Positions 1 through 10,660 of a stretch of DNA of 64,000 nt are shown piece by piece (the first letter of the stretch is position 1; every line of letters starts with the position of its first letter). The stretch lies in NCBI GenBank assembly GCA_038025085.1, contig CM076148.1, positions 16,818,501 to 16,882,500 on the forward strand, written 5' to 3'. Both the position numbers and the translations under genes were made by a program. This stretch comes from Tetragonia tetragonoides. Lineage: Eukaryota; Streptophyta; Magnoliopsida; Caryophyllales; Aizoaceae. The notes under the pieces were generated by a model. The model was not told the DNA's origin, ran no database searches, and saw nothing but the letters and a program-made list of their open reading frames with translations.

Positions 1-103
1 GTCTCCCGAAATCTTTTATTCTAGTGTTTTCTGATTCTAAACAGCGTTTTAAATAAGGCTACATAAAAATTAAAAAAATAAAAAAAATAAAAAAAATGAA
101 GAT

Positions 104-111
104 TTAAAAAA
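104..111 (-). terminator. Pol III T-run terminator (representative, unit 1)
   Basis: The 5S RNA ends in CCCT followed by a run of 5-6 T on the RNA strand (plus strand aaaaa before gggg). Nearly every unit keeps at least four T at this place, which is enough for Pol III termination. The family around 30-44 kb has TTTTTATACTTC here, and the rest have TTTTTAAATCTTC. Confidence 0.75.
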
Positions 112-229
112 GGGTAAAACACGAGGACTTCCAAAGAGGTCACCCATACTAGTACTACTCTCGCCCAAGCATGCTTAACTGCGGAGTTCTGATGGGATCC
201 GGTGCATTAGTGCTGGTATGATCGCACCC
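110..229 (-). rRNA. 5S rRNA gene, unit 1
   Basis: 120 bp. Deviates at gtaaaac (3' stem), ccaaagagg, catactag and catgctt; several fall in box C, so function is doubtful. Confidence 0.93.
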
Positions 230-268
230 ATCAAACTGTTGCACAATATTTGTTTTAACCTTGTTCTT
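230..268 (-). promoter_or_regulatory. 5S upstream promoter region (representative, unit 1)
   Basis: The roughly 35 bp upstream of +1 read, on the RNA strand, an AT-rich stretch (GGTTAAAACAAATATTG) covering about -31 to -15, a GC dinucleotide at -13/-12, and GAT at -3 to -1. Plant 5S genes are known to use a TATA-like element near -28, a GC near -12 and a base at -1 (usually C). Here the first two are present and -1 is T in nearly all copies. Three upstream variants occur in the window and are given under findings. Confidence 0.7.
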
Positions 269-451
269 ACAGTCATTTCTTACTTTTCGTGTGTCTCTTT
301 TATTCAAAAATCAGCGGTTTCTACTTAAAACACAACACGTCTCCCGAAATCTTTTATACTAGTGTTTTCTGATTCTAAACAGCGTTTTAAATAAGGTTAC
401 ATAAATATAAAAAAAATATAAAAAAAAATTTAAAAAAATGAAGATTTAAAA

Positions 452-571
452 ATGGGTGCAACACGAGGATTTCCAAGGAGGTCACCCATCCTAGTACTAC
501 TCTCGCCCAAGCACGCTTCACTGCGGAGTTCTGATGGGATCCGATGAATTAGTGCGGGTATGATCGCACCC
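452..571 (-). rRNA. 5S rRNA gene, unit 2
   Basis: 120 bp. Deviations gaggattt, ccaagg, cttcactg, ccgatgaatt, gtgcggg. Confidence 0.94.
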
Positions 572-791
572 ATCAAACTATTGCACAATATTTGTTTTAA
601 CCTTGTTCTTACAGTCATTTCGCACTTTTCGTGTGACTCTTTTATTCGAAAATCAACGGTTTGTACTTAAAACACAACACGTCTACGGAAATCTTTTATC
701 CTAGTGTTTTCTGATTCTAAACAGCGTTTTAAATAAGGCTACATAAAAATAAAAATAAAAAAATAAAATTTAAAAAAATGAAGATTTAAAA

Positions 792-944
792 AGGGGTGCA
801 ACACGAGGACTTCCCAGGAGGTCACCCATCCTAGTACTACTCTCGCCCAAGCACGCTTAACTGCGGTGGTCTGATGGGATCCGGTGCATTAGTGCTGGTA
901 TGATCGCACCCATCCGGTGCATTAGTGCTGGTATGATCGCACCC
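792..944 (-). rRNA. 5S rRNA gene with duplicated 5' end, unit 3
   Basis: 153 bp: the first 33 bp including GAT upstream are tandemly doubled; the inner 120-bp gene is 792-911. Also gcggtggtc. Confidence 0.92.
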
Positions 945-1165
945 ATCAAACTGTTGCACAATATTTTTTTTAACCATGTTCTTAACGTCATTTCTCACTT
1001 TTCGTGTGTCTCTTTTATTCGAAAATCAACGGTTTGTACTTAAAACATAACACGTCTCCCGAAATCTTTTATACTAGTGTTTTCTGATTCTAAACAGCGT
1101 TTTAAATAAGGCTACATAAAAATTAAAAAAATTTAAAAAAAAATTTTAAAAATGGAAATTAAAAA

Positions 1166-1285
1166 AGGGGTGCAACACAACGACTTCCCAAGAGGTCACC
1201 CATCCTAGTACTACTCTCGCCCAAGCACGCTTAACTGCGGATTTCTGATGGGATCCAGTGCATTAGTGCTGGAATGATCGCACCA
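1166..1285 (-). rRNA. 5S rRNA gene, unit 4
   Basis: 120 bp. +1 base changed (caccaatc); also acacaacg, gatttctg, ccagtgc, ggaatg. Confidence 0.92.
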
Positions 1286-1504
1286 ATCAATCTATTGCAC
1301 AATATTTGTTTTAACCTTGTTCTTACAGCCATTTCTCACTTTTCGTGTGTCTCTTTTATTCGAAAATCAACGGTTTGTACGTAAAACACACCACGTCTAC
1401 CGATATCTTTTATACTAGTGTTTTCTGATTCTAAACAGCGTTTTAAATAAGGCTACATAAAAATAAAAAAAATAAAAAAAAATTAAAAAAATGAAGATTT
1501 AAAA

Positions 1505-1624
1505 AAGGGTGCAACACGAGGACTTCCCAGGAGGTCACCCATCCTAGTACTACTCTCGCCCAAGCACGCTTAATTGCGGAGTTCTAATGGGATCCGGTGA
1601 ATTAGTGGGGGTATGTTCGCACCC
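1505..1624 (-). rRNA. 5S rRNA gene, unit 5
   Basis: 120 bp. Deviations cttaattg, ttctaatgg, gtgaattag, tgggggtatgttcg. Confidence 0.92.
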
Positions 1625-1843
1625 CTCAAACTATTGCACAATATTTGTTTTAACCTTGTTCTTACAGTCATTTCTCACTTTTCGTGTGACTCTTTTTATT
1701 CGAAAATCAACGGTTTGTACTTAAAACACACCACGTCTACCGAAATCTTTTATACTAGTGTGTTCTGATTCTAAACAGCGTTTTAAATAAGGCTACATTA
1801 AAATTAAAAATAAAAAAAAAAATTTAAAAATGAAGATTTAAAA

Positions 1844-1963
1844 AGGGGAGCAACACGAGGACTTTCCAGGATGTCACCCATCCTAGTACTACTCTGGCCC
1901 AAACACGCTTAACTGCGGAGTTCTGATGGGATTCGGTGCATTAGTGCTGGTATTATCGCACCC
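1844..1963 (-). rRNA. 5S rRNA gene, unit 6
   Basis: 120 bp. Deviations gggagc, actttccaggatg, ctctggcccaaac, gattcgg, tattatcg. Confidence 0.92.
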
Positions 1964-2186
1964 ATCAAACTATTACATAATATTTTTTTTAACCTTGTTC
2001 TTATAGCCATTTCTCACTTTTCGTGTGTCTCTTTTATTCATAAATCAACGGTTTGTACGTAAAATCTAACACGTCTCCCGAAATCTTTTATAGTAGTGTT
2101 TTCTGACTCTAAACAGCGTTTTAAATAAGGCTACATAAAAATAAAAAATAAATTAAAAAAAAAAAGAAAAAAATGAAGATTTAAAA

Positions 2187-2306
2187 AGGGGTGCAACACG
2201 AGGACTTCCCAGGAGGTCACCCATCCTAGTACTACTCTCGCCCAAGCACGCTTAACTGCGGAGTTCTGATGGGATGCGGTGAATTAGTGGGGGTATGTTC
2301 GCAACC
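2187..2306 (-). rRNA. 5S rRNA gene, unit 7
   Basis: 120 bp. Deviations gatgcggtgaatt, tgggggtatgttcg, cgcaacc. Confidence 0.92.
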
Positions 2307-2526
2307 ACCAAACTATTGCACAATATTTGTTTTAACCTTGTTCTTACAGTCATTTCTCACTTTTCGTGTGACTCTTTTTAATCGAAAATCAACGGTTTGT
2401 ACTTAAAACACACCACGTCTACCGAAATCTTTTATACTAGTGTTTTCTGATTCTAAACAGTGTTTTAAATAAGGCTACATAAAAATAAAAAAAATTTAAA
2501 AAATTTAAAAAAATTAAGATTCAAAA

Positions 2527-2679
2527 AGGGGTGCAACACGAGAACTTCCCAGGAGGTCACCCATCCTAGTACTACTCTCGGCCAAGCACGCTTAACTGCG
2601 GAGTTCTGATGGGATTCGGTGCATTAGTGCTGGCATGATCGCACCCATCCGGTGCATTAGTGCTGGTATGATCGCACCC
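2527..2679 (-). rRNA. 5S rRNA gene with duplicated 5' end, unit 8
   Basis: 153 bp; inner gene 2527-2646. Deviations agaactt, tcggccaag, gattcgg, ggcatg. Confidence 0.92.
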
Positions 2680-2914
2680 ATCAAACTTTGCACAATATTT
2701 GTTTTAACCTTGTTCTTACCGTCATTTCTCACTTTTCGTGTGTCTCTTTTATTCGAAAATCAACGGTTTCTACTTACAACACAACACGTCTCCCGAAATC
2801 TTTTATACTAGTGTTTTCTGATTCTAAACAGCGTTTTAAATAAGGCTACATAAAAATAAAATAAAAAATTAAAAAAAAAATTAAAAAAATGAAGATTCAT
2901 ACGGGGATTTAAAA

Positions 2915-3034
2915 AGGGGAGCAACACGAGGACTTCCAAGGAGGTCACCCATCCTAGTACTACTCTCGCCCAAGCACGATTAACTGCGGAGTTCTGATGG
3001 GATCCGGTGAATTAGTGGGGGTATGATCGCACCC
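2915..3034 (-). rRNA. 5S rRNA gene, unit 9
   Basis: 120 bp. Deviations ggggagc, ccaagg, cacgatt, gtgaattag. Its 3' spacer is a splice of two types (gattcatacgggg then atttaaaaa). Confidence 0.92.
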
Positions 3035-3254
3035 ATCAATATATTGCACAATATTTGTTTTAACCTTGTTTTTACAGACATGTCTCACTTTTCGTGTGTC
3101 TCTTTTATTCGAAAATCAACGGTTTGTACTTAAGACACAACACGTCTACCGAAATCTTTTATACTAGTGTTTTCTGATTCTAAACAGCGTTTTAAATAAG
3201 GCAACATAGAAATAAAAAAAATAAAAAAAAATTTAAAAAAATGAAGATTTAAAA

Positions 3255-3374
3255 AAGGGTGCAACACGAGGACTTCCCAGGAGGTCACGCATTCTAGTAC
3301 TACTCTCGCCCAAGCACGCTTAACTGCAGAGTTCTGATGGGATCCGCTGCATTAGTGCTGGTATGATCGCACCC
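3255..3374 (-). rRNA. 5S rRNA gene, unit 10
   Basis: 120 bp. Deviations cacgcattctag, ctgcagag, ccgctgc. Confidence 0.93.
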
Positions 3375-3596
3375 ATCAAACTGTTGCACAATATTTGTTT
3401 TAACCTTGTTCTTACAGCCATTTCTCACTTTTCGTGTGTCTCTTTTATTCGAAAATCAACGGTTTGTACGTAAAACCCAACACGTCTCCCGAAAACTTTT
3501 ATACTAGTGTTTTCTGATTCTAAACAGCGTTTTAAATAAAGCTACATAAAAATTAAAAAAATAAAAAAAAAAATTTAAAAAAATGAAAATTTACGA

Positions 3597-3716
3597 AGGG
3601 GTGCAACACGAGGACTTCCCAGGAGGTCACCCATCCTAGTACTACTCTCGCCCAAGCACGCTTAACTGCGGAGTTCTGATGGAATCCGATGCATTAGGGC
3701 TGGTATGATCGCAACC
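3597..3716 (-). rRNA. 5S rRNA gene, unit 11
   Basis: 120 bp. Deviations ggaatccgatgc, tagggctgg, cgcaacc. Confidence 0.93.
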
Positions 3717-3936
3717 ATCAAACTGTTGCACAATATTTGTTTTAACCTTGTTCTTACAGTCATTTCTCACTTTTCGTGTGTCTCTTTTATTCGAAAATCA
3801 AAGTTTTGTACTTAAAACACAACACGTTTCCCGAAATCTTTTATACTAGTGTTATCTGATTCTAAACAGCGTTTTAAATAAGGCTACACAAAAATAAAAA
3901 AAATAAAAAAAAATTTAAAAAAATGAAGATTTAAAA

Positions 3937-4056
3937 AAGGGTGCAAGACGAGGACTTCCCAGAAGGTCACCCATCCTAGTACTACTCTCACCCAAGCACG
4001 CTTAACTGCGGATTTCTAATGGGATCCAGTGCATTAGTGCTGGTATGATCGCGCCT
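3937..4056 (-). rRNA. 5S rRNA gene, unit 12
   Basis: 120 bp. Deviations caagacg, cagaagg, tctcaccc, gatttctaatgg, ccagtgc, cgcgcct (+1 changed). Confidence 0.92.
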
Positions 4057-4276
4057 ATTAATCTATTGCACAATATTTGTTTTAGCCTTGTTCTTACAGC
4101 CATTTCTCACTTTTCATGTGTCTCTTTTATTCGAAAATCAACGGTTTGCACGTAAAACCCAACACGTCTCCCGAAAACTTTTCTACTACTGTTTTCTGAT
4201 TCTAAACAGCGTTTTAAATAAGGCTACATAAAAATAAAAAAAATAAAAAAAAATTTTAAAAAATGAAGATTTAAAA

Positions 4277-4396
4277 AAGGGTGCAACACGAGGACTTCCC
4301 AGGAGGTCACCCATCCTAGTACTACTCTCGCCCAAGCACGATTAACTGCGGAGTTCTGATGGGATCCGGTGAATTAGTGGGGGTATGATCGCACCC
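4277..4396 (-). rRNA. 5S rRNA gene, unit 13
   Basis: 120 bp. Deviations cacgatt, gtgaattag, tgggggtatg. Confidence 0.93.
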
Positions 4397-4616
4397 ATCA
4401 ATCTATTGCACAATATTTGTTTTAACCTTGTTTTTACAGACATGTCTCACTTTTCGTGTGTCTCTTTTATTTGAAAATCAACGGTTTGTACTTAAGACAC
4501 AACACGTCTACCGAAATCTTTTATACTAGTGTTTTCTGATTCTAAACAGCGTTTTAAATAAAGCTACATAAAAATTAAAAAAATAAAAAAAAAATTAAAA
4601 AAATAAAGATTTAAGA

Positions 4617-4769
4617 AGGGGTGCAACACGAGGACTTCCCAGGAGGTCACCCATCGTAGTACTACTCTCGCCCAAGCACGCTTAACTGCGGAGTTCTGAT
4701 GGGATCCGATGCATTAGTGCTGGTATGATCGCACCCATCCGGTGCATTAGTGCTGGTATGATCGCACCC
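4617..4769 (-). rRNA. 5S rRNA gene with duplicated 5' end, unit 14
   Basis: 153 bp; inner gene 4617-4736. Deviations catcgtag, ccgatgc. Confidence 0.92.
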
Positions 4770-4989
4770 ATCAAACTGTTGCACAATATTTGTTTTAACC
4801 TTGTTCTTACAGTCATTTCTCACTTTTCGTGTGTCTCTTTTATTCGAAAATCAACGGTTTCTACTTAAAACACAACACGTCTCCCGAAACCTTTTATTCT
4901 AGTGTTTTCTGATTCTAAACAGCGTTTTAAATAAGGCTACATAAAAATTAAAAAAATAAAAAAAAATAAAAAAAAATAAAGATTTAAAA

Positions 4990-5109
4990 AAGGGTAAAAC
5001 ACGAGGACTTCCAAAGAGGTCACCCATACTAGTACTACTCTCCCCCAAGCATGCTTAACTGCGGAGTTCTGATGGGATCCGGTGCATTAGTGCTGGTATG
5101 ATCGCACCC
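4990..5109 (-). rRNA. 5S rRNA gene, unit 15
   Basis: 120 bp. Shares gtaaaac, ccaaagagg, catactag, catgctt with unit 1; own change ctctccccc. Confidence 0.93.
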
Positions 5110-5329
5110 ATCAAACTGTTGCACAATGTTTGTTTTAACCTTGTTCTTACAGTCATTTCTCACTTTTCGTGTGTCTCTTTTATTCAAAAATCAGCGGTTT
5201 CTACTTAAAACACAACACGTCTCCCGAAATATTTTATACTAGTGTTTTCTGATTCTAAACAGCGTTTTAAATAAGGTTACATAAATATAAAAAAAATAAA
5301 AAAAAATTTAAAAAAATGAAGATTTAAAA

Positions 5330-5449
5330 ATGGGTGCAACACGAGGACTTCCAAGGAGGTCACCCATCCTAGTACTACTCTCGCCCAAGCACGCTTCACT
5401 GCGGAGTTCTGATGGGATCCGATGAATTAGTGCGGGTATGATCGCACCC
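5330..5449 (-). rRNA. 5S rRNA gene, unit 16
   Basis: 120 bp. As unit 2 (cttcactg, ccgatgaatt, gtgcggg) without gaggattt. Confidence 0.94.
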
Positions 5450-5669
5450 ATCAAACTATTGCACAATATTTGTTTTAACCTTGTTCTTACAGTCATTTCG
5501 CACTTTTCGTGTGACTCTTTTATTCGAAAATCAACGGTTTGTACTTAAAACACAACACGTCTACCGAAATCTTTTATCCCAGTGTTTTCTGATTTTAAAC
5601 AGCGTTTTAAATAAGGCTACATAAAAATAAAAATAAAAAAATAAAATTTAAAAAAATGAAGATTTAAAA

Positions 5670-5822
5670 AGGGGTGCAACACGAGGACTTCTCAGGAGGT
5701 CACCCATCCTAGTACTACTCTCGCCCAAGCACGCTTAACTGCGGTGGTCTGATGGGATCCGGTGCATTAGTGCTGGTATGATCGCACCCATCCGGTGCAT
5801 TAGTGCTGGTATGATCGCACCC
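5670..5822 (-). rRNA. 5S rRNA gene with duplicated 5' end, unit 17
   Basis: 153 bp; inner gene 5670-5789. As unit 3 (gcggtggtc) plus cttctcagg. Confidence 0.92.
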
Positions 5823-6043
5823 ATCAAACTGTTGCACAATATTTTTTTTAACCATGTTCTTAATGTCATTTCTCACTTTTCGTGTGTCTCTTTTATTCGA
5901 AAATCAACGGTTTGTACTTAAAACACAACACGTCTCCCGAAATCTTTTATACTAGTGTTTTCTAATTCTAAACAGCGTTTTAAATAAGGCTACATAAAAA
6001 TAAAAAACATTAAAAAAAAATTTTAAAAAATGGAAATTAAAAA

Positions 6044-6163
6044 AGGGGTGTAACACAAGGACTTCCCAAGAGGTCACCCATCCTAGTACTACTCTCGCCC
6101 AAGCACGCTTAACTGCGGATTTCTGATGGGATCCAGTGCATTAGTGCTGGTATGATCGCACCA
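6044..6163 (-). rRNA. 5S rRNA gene, unit 18
   Basis: 120 bp. +1 changed (caccaatc); gtgtaacacaagg, cccaagagg, gatttctg, ccagtgc. Confidence 0.92.
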
Positions 6164-6383
6164 ATCAATCTATTGCACAATATTTGTTTTAACCTTGTTC
6201 TTACAGCCATTTCTCACTTTTCGTGTGTCTCTTTTATTCGAAAATCAACGGTTTGTACGTAAAACACACCACGTCTACCGAAATCTTTTATAGTAGTGTT
6301 TTCTGATTCTAAACAGCGTTTTAAATAAGGCTACTTAAAAATAAAAAAAATTAAAAAAAAATTAAAAAAATGAAGATTTAAAA

Positions 6384-6503
6384 AAGGGTGCAACACGAGG
6401 ACTTCCCAGGAGGTCACCCATCCTAGTACTACTCTCGCCTAAGCACGCTTAATTGCGGAGTTCTGATGGGATCCGGTGAATTAGTGGGGGTATGTTCGCA
6501 CAC
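6384..6503 (-). rRNA. 5S rRNA gene, unit 19
   Basis: 120 bp. Deviations tcgcctaag, cttaattg, gtgaattag, tgggggtatgttcg, cgcacac. Its haplotype reappears at unit 100. Confidence 0.92.
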
Positions 6504-6725
6504 CTCAAACTATTGCACAATATTTGTTTTAGCCTTGTTCTTACAGTCATTTCTCACTTTTCGTGTGACTCTTTTTATTCGAAAATCAACGGTTTGTACT
6601 TAAAACACACCACGTCTACCGAAATCTTTTATACTAGTGTTTTCTGATTCTAAACAGCGTTTTAAATAAGGCTACATAAAAATAAAAAAAAATAAAAAAA
6701 AATTTAAAAAAATTAAGATTCAAAA

Positions 6726-6878
6726 AGGGGTGCAACACGAGGACTTCCCAGGAGGTCACCCATCCTAGTACTACTCTCGCCCAAGCACGCTTAACTGCGG
6801 AGTTCTGATGGGATTCGGTGCATTAGTGCTGGCATGATCGCACCCATCCAGTCCATTAGTGCTGGTATGATCGCACCC
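6726..6878 (-). rRNA. 5S rRNA gene with duplicated 5' end, unit 20
   Basis: 153 bp; inner gene 6726-6845; the outer repeat reads ccagtcc. Also gattcgg, ggcatg. Confidence 0.92.
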
Positions 6879-7099
6879 ATCAAACTTTGCACAATATTTG
6901 TTTTAACCTTGTTCTTACCGTCATTTCTCACGTTTCGTGTGTCTCTTTTATTCGAAAATCAACGGTTTGTACTTAAAACACAACACGTCTCCCGAAATCT
7001 TTTATACTAGTGTTTTCTGATTCTAAACAGCGTTTTAAATAAGGCTACATAAAAATAAAAAAAAAAATTAAAAAAAAAATTAAAAAAAGAAGATTCATA

Positions 7100-7219
7100 A
7101 GGGGTGCAACACGAGGACTTCCCAGGAGGTCACCCATCCTAGTACTACTCTCTCCCAAGCACGCTTAACTGCGGATTTCTGATGGGATCCAGTGCATTAG
7201 TGCTGGTATGATCGCGCCT
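7100..7219 (-). rRNA. 5S rRNA gene, unit 21
   Basis: 120 bp. Deviations ctctctccc, gatttctg, ccagtg, cgcgcct (+1 changed). Confidence 0.92.
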
Positions 7220-7423
7220 ATTAATCTATTGCACAATATTTGTTTTAACCTTGTTCTTACAGCCATTTCTCACTTTTCGTGTGTCTCTTTTATTCGAAAA
7301 TCAACGGTTTGTACGTAAAACCCAACACGTCTCCCGAAAACTTTTATACTACTGTTTTCTGATTCTAAACAGCGTTTTAAATAAGGCTACATAAAAATAA
7401 AAAAAATAAAAAAAAATTTAAAA

Positions 7424-7543
7424 AAGGGCGCAACACGAGGACTTCCCAGGAGGTCACCCATCCTGGTACTATTCTCCCCCAACCACGCTTAACTGCGGAG
7501 TTCTAATGGGATACGGTGAATTAGTGGGGGTATGATCGCACCC
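7424..7543 (-). rRNA. 5S rRNA gene, unit 22
   Basis: 120 bp, strongly mutated through box A to box C: gggcgc, ctggtactattctcccccaa, ccacgct, atacggtgaatt. The 3' spacer lacks the atgaagattt block. Confidence 0.9.
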
Positions 7544-7763
7544 ATGAATCTATTGCACAATATTTGTTTTAACCTTGTTTTTACAGACATGTCTCACTTT
7601 TCGTGTGTCTCTTTTATTCGAAAATCAACGGTTTGTACTTAAAACACAACACGTCTACCAAAATCTTTTATACTAGTGTTTTCTGATTCTAAACAGCGTT
7701 TTAAATAAAGCTACATAAAAATTAAAAAAATAAAAAAAAATTTAATAAAATGAAGATTTAAGA

Positions 7764-7916
7764 AGGGGTGCAACACGAGGACTTCCCAGGAGGTCACCCA
7801 TCCTAGTACTACTCTCGCCCAAGCACGCTTAACTGCGGAGTTCTGATGGGATCCGGTGCATTAGTGCTGGTATGATCGCACCCATCCGGTGCATTAGTGC
7901 TGGGATGATCGCACCC
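7764..7916 (-). rRNA. 5S rRNA gene with duplicated 5' end, unit 23
   Basis: 153 bp; the inner gene 7764-7883 matches the window consensus at all positions by eye, but its upstream flank is the outer 33-bp repeat (with tgggatg) rather than a spacer promoter. Confidence 0.93.
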
Positions 7917-8126
7917 ATCAAATTGTTGCACAATATTTGTTTTAACCTTGTTCTTACAGTCATTTCTCACTTTTCGTGTGTCTCTTTTATTCGAAAATCA
8001 ACGGTTTGTACTTAAAACACAACACGTCTCCCGAAATCTTTTATACTAGTGTTTTCTGATTCTAAACAGCGTTTTAAATAAGGCTACATAAAAATAAAAA
8101 AAATAAAAAAAAATGAAGATTTAAAA

Positions 8127-8246
8127 AAGGGTGCCACACGAGCACTTCCAAGGAGGTCACCCATACTAGTACTACTCTCGCCCAAGCATGCTTAACTGCG
8201 GAGTTCTGATGGGATCCGGTGCATTAGTGCTGGTATGATCGCACCC
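8127..8246 (-). rRNA. 5S rRNA gene, unit 24
   Basis: 120 bp. Deviations gtgccacacgagcac, ccaagg, catactag, catgctt. Confidence 0.93.
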
Positions 8247-8463
8247 ATCAAACTGTTGCACAATATTTGTTTTAACCTTGTTCTTACAGTCATTTCTCAC
8301 TTTTCGTGTGTCTCTTTTATTCGAAAATCAGCGGTTTCTACTTAAAACACAATACGTCTCCGGAAATCCTTTATACTAGTGTGTTCTAATTCTAAACAGC
8401 GTTTTAAATAAGGCTACATTAAAATTAAAAATAAAAAAAAAATTTAAAAATGAAGACTTAAAA

Positions 8464-8583
8464 AGGGGAGCAACACGAGGACTTTCCAGGATGTCACCCA
8501 TCCTAGTACTACTCTCGCCCAAACACGCTTAACTGCGGAGTTCTGATGGGATTCGGTGCATTAGTGCTGGTATTATCGCACCC
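8464..8583 (-). rRNA. 5S rRNA gene, unit 25
   Basis: 120 bp. As unit 6 (gggagc, actttccaggatg, gattcgg, tattatcg) with normal ctctcgccc. Confidence 0.92.
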
Positions 8584-8805
8584 ATCAAACTATTGCATAA
8601 TATTTTTTTTAACCTTGTTCTTATAGCCATTTCTCACTTTTCGTGTGTCTCTTTTATTCATAAATCAACGGTTTGTACGTAAAATCTAACACGTCTCCCG
8701 AAATCTTTTATATTAGTGTTTTCTGACTCTAAACAGCGTTTTAAATAAGGCTACATAAAAATAAAAAATAAATTAAAAAAAAAATAAAAAAATGAAGATT
8801 TAAAA

Positions 8806-8925
8806 AGGGGTGCAACACGAGGACTTCCCAGGAGGTCACCCATCCTAGTACTACTCTCGCCCAAGCACGCTTAACTGCGGAGTTCTGATGGGATGCGGTG
8901 AATTAGTGGGGGTATGTTCGCAACC
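8806..8925 (-). rRNA. 5S rRNA gene, unit 26
   Basis: 120 bp. As unit 7. Confidence 0.92.
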
Positions 8926-9146
8926 ATCAAACTATTGCACAATATTTGTTTTAACCTTGTTCTTACAGTCATTTCTCACTTTTCGTGTGACTCTTTTTAT
9001 TCGAAAATCAACAGTTTGTACTTAAAACACACCACGTCTACCGAAATCTTTTATACTAGTGTTTTCTGATTCTAAACAGCGTTTTAAATAAGGCTACATA
9101 AAAATTAAAAAAATATAAAAAATTAAAAAAAAATTAAGATTCAAAA

Positions 9147-9299
9147 AGGGGTGCAACACGAGGACTTCCCAGGAGGTCACCCATCCTAGTACTACTCTCG
9201 CCCAAGCACGCTTAACTGCGGAGTTCTGATGGGATTCGGTGCATTAGTGCTGGCATGATCGCACCCATCCGGTGCATTAGTGCTGGTATGATCGCACCC
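9147..9299 (-). rRNA. 5S rRNA gene with duplicated 5' end, unit 27
   Basis: 153 bp; inner gene 9147-9266. As unit 8 (gattcgg, ggcatg) but tcgcccaag intact. Confidence 0.92.
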
Positions 9300-9521
9300 A
9301 TCAAACTTTGCACAATATTTGTTTTAACCTTGTTCTTACCGTCATTTCTCACTTTTCGTGTGTCTCTTTTATTCGAAAATCAACGGTTTGTACTTAAAAC
9401 ACAACACGTCTCCCGAAATCTTTTATACTAGTGTTTTCTGATTCTAAACAGCGTTTTAAATAAGGCTACATAAAAATAAAATAAAAAATTAAAAAAAAAA
9501 TTAAAAAAATGAAGATTCATA

Positions 9522-9641
9522 CGGGGTGCAACACAAGGACTTCCCAGGAGGTCACCCATCCTAGTACTACTCTCGCCCAAGCACGCTTAACTGCGGATTT
9601 CTGATGGGATCCAGTGCATTAGTGCTGGTATGATCGCGCCT
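9522..9641 (-). rRNA. 5S rRNA gene, unit 28
   Basis: 120 bp. T run interrupted (atacgggg); acacaagg, gatttctg, ccagtg, cgcgcct. Confidence 0.91.
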
Positions 9642-9862
9642 ATTAATCTATTGCACAATATTTGTTTTAACCTTGTTCTTACAGCCATTTCTCACTTTTC
9701 GTGTGTCTCTTTTATTCGAAAATCAACGGTTTGTACGTAAAACCCAACACGTCTCCCGAAAACTTTTATACTACTGTTTTCTGATTCTAAACAGAGTTTT
9801 AAATAAGGCTACATAGAAATAAAAAAAATAAAAAAAAAATTTAAAAAAATGAAGATTTAAAA

Positions 9863-9982
9863 AAGGGTGCAACACGAGGACTTCCCAGGAGGTCACGCAT
9901 TCTAGTACTACTCTCGCCCAAGCACGCTTAACTGCAGAGTTCTGATGGGATCCGGTGCATTAGTGCTGGTATGATCGCACCC
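9863..9982 (-). rRNA. 5S rRNA gene, unit 29
   Basis: 120 bp. Deviations cacgcattctag, ctgcagag. Confidence 0.94.
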
Positions 9983-10202
9983 ATCAAACTGTTGCACAAT
10001 ATTTGTTTTAACCTTGTTCTTACAGCCATTTCTCACTTTTCGTGTGTCTCTTTTATTCGAAAATCAACGGTTTGTACGTAAAACCCAACACGTCTCCCGA
10101 AAACTTTTATACTAGTGTTTTCTGATTCTAAACAGCGTTTTAAATAAAGCTACATAAAAATTAAAAAAATAAAAAAAAATTTAAAAAAATGAAGATTTAC
10201 GA

Positions 10203-10322
10203 AGGGGTGCAACACGAGGACTTCCCAGGAGGTCACCCATCCTAGTACTACTCTCGCCCAAGCACGCTTAACTGCGGAGTTCTGATGGAATCTGGTGCAT
10301 TAGTGCTGGTATGATCGCAACC
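10203..10322 (-). rRNA. 5S rRNA gene, unit 30
   Basis: 120 bp. Deviations ggaatctgg, cgcaacc. Confidence 0.94.
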
Positions 10323-10540
10323 ATCAAACTGTTGCACAATATTTGTTTTAACCTTGTTCTTACAGTCATTTCTCACTTTTCGTGTGTCTCTTTTATTCGA
10401 AAATCAAAGGTTTGTACTTAAAACACAACACGTTTCCCGAAATCTTTTATACTAGTGTTATCTGATTCTAAACAGCGTTTTAAATAAGGCTACATAAAAA
10501 TTAAAAAAAAAAAAAAAATTTAAAAAATGAAGATTTAAAA

Positions 10541-10660
10541 AGGGGTGCAACACGAGGACTTCCCAGGAGGTCACCCATCCTAGTACTACTCTCGCCCAGG
10601 CACGCTTAACTGCAGAGTTCTGATGGGATCCGGTGCATTAGTGCTGGTATGATCGCACCC
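10541..10660 (-). rRNA. 5S rRNA gene, unit 31
   Basis: 120 bp. Deviations cccaggcac, ctgcagag. Confidence 0.95.

Larger units (their letters stand above)
1..1740. repeat. Long-range duplication, copy 1 (offset 4878)
   Basis: Units 1-5 match units 15-19 in order, including private variants: gtaaaac at the 3' end of units 1 and 15, cttcactg in 2 and 16, gcggtggtc plus the 33-bp duplication in 3 and 17, and caccaatc in 4 and 18. Copies differ by scattered substitutions. Confidence 0.85.
1741..2880. repeat. Long-range duplication, copy 1 (offset about 6620)
   Basis: Units 6-8 match units 25-27. Shared markers are gggagcaac with actttccagg (6/25), gatgcggtg with cgcaacc (7/26), and the 33-bp duplication with gattcgg and ggcatg (8/27). 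Confidence 0.85.
4879..6618. repeat. Long-range duplication, copy 2 (offset 4878)
   Basis: Partner of 1-1740, carrying the same five monomers in the same order. After unit 19 the match jumps: unit 20 resembles units 8 and 27, so two monomers (types 6 and 7) are missing here. Confidence 0.85.
8361..9500. repeat. Long-range duplication, copy 2 (offset about 6620)
   Basis: Partner of 1741-2880. The following units 29 and 30 match units 10 and 11 at offset about 6607, so the relation continues with small shifts to about 10.5 kb. Confidence 0.85.
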
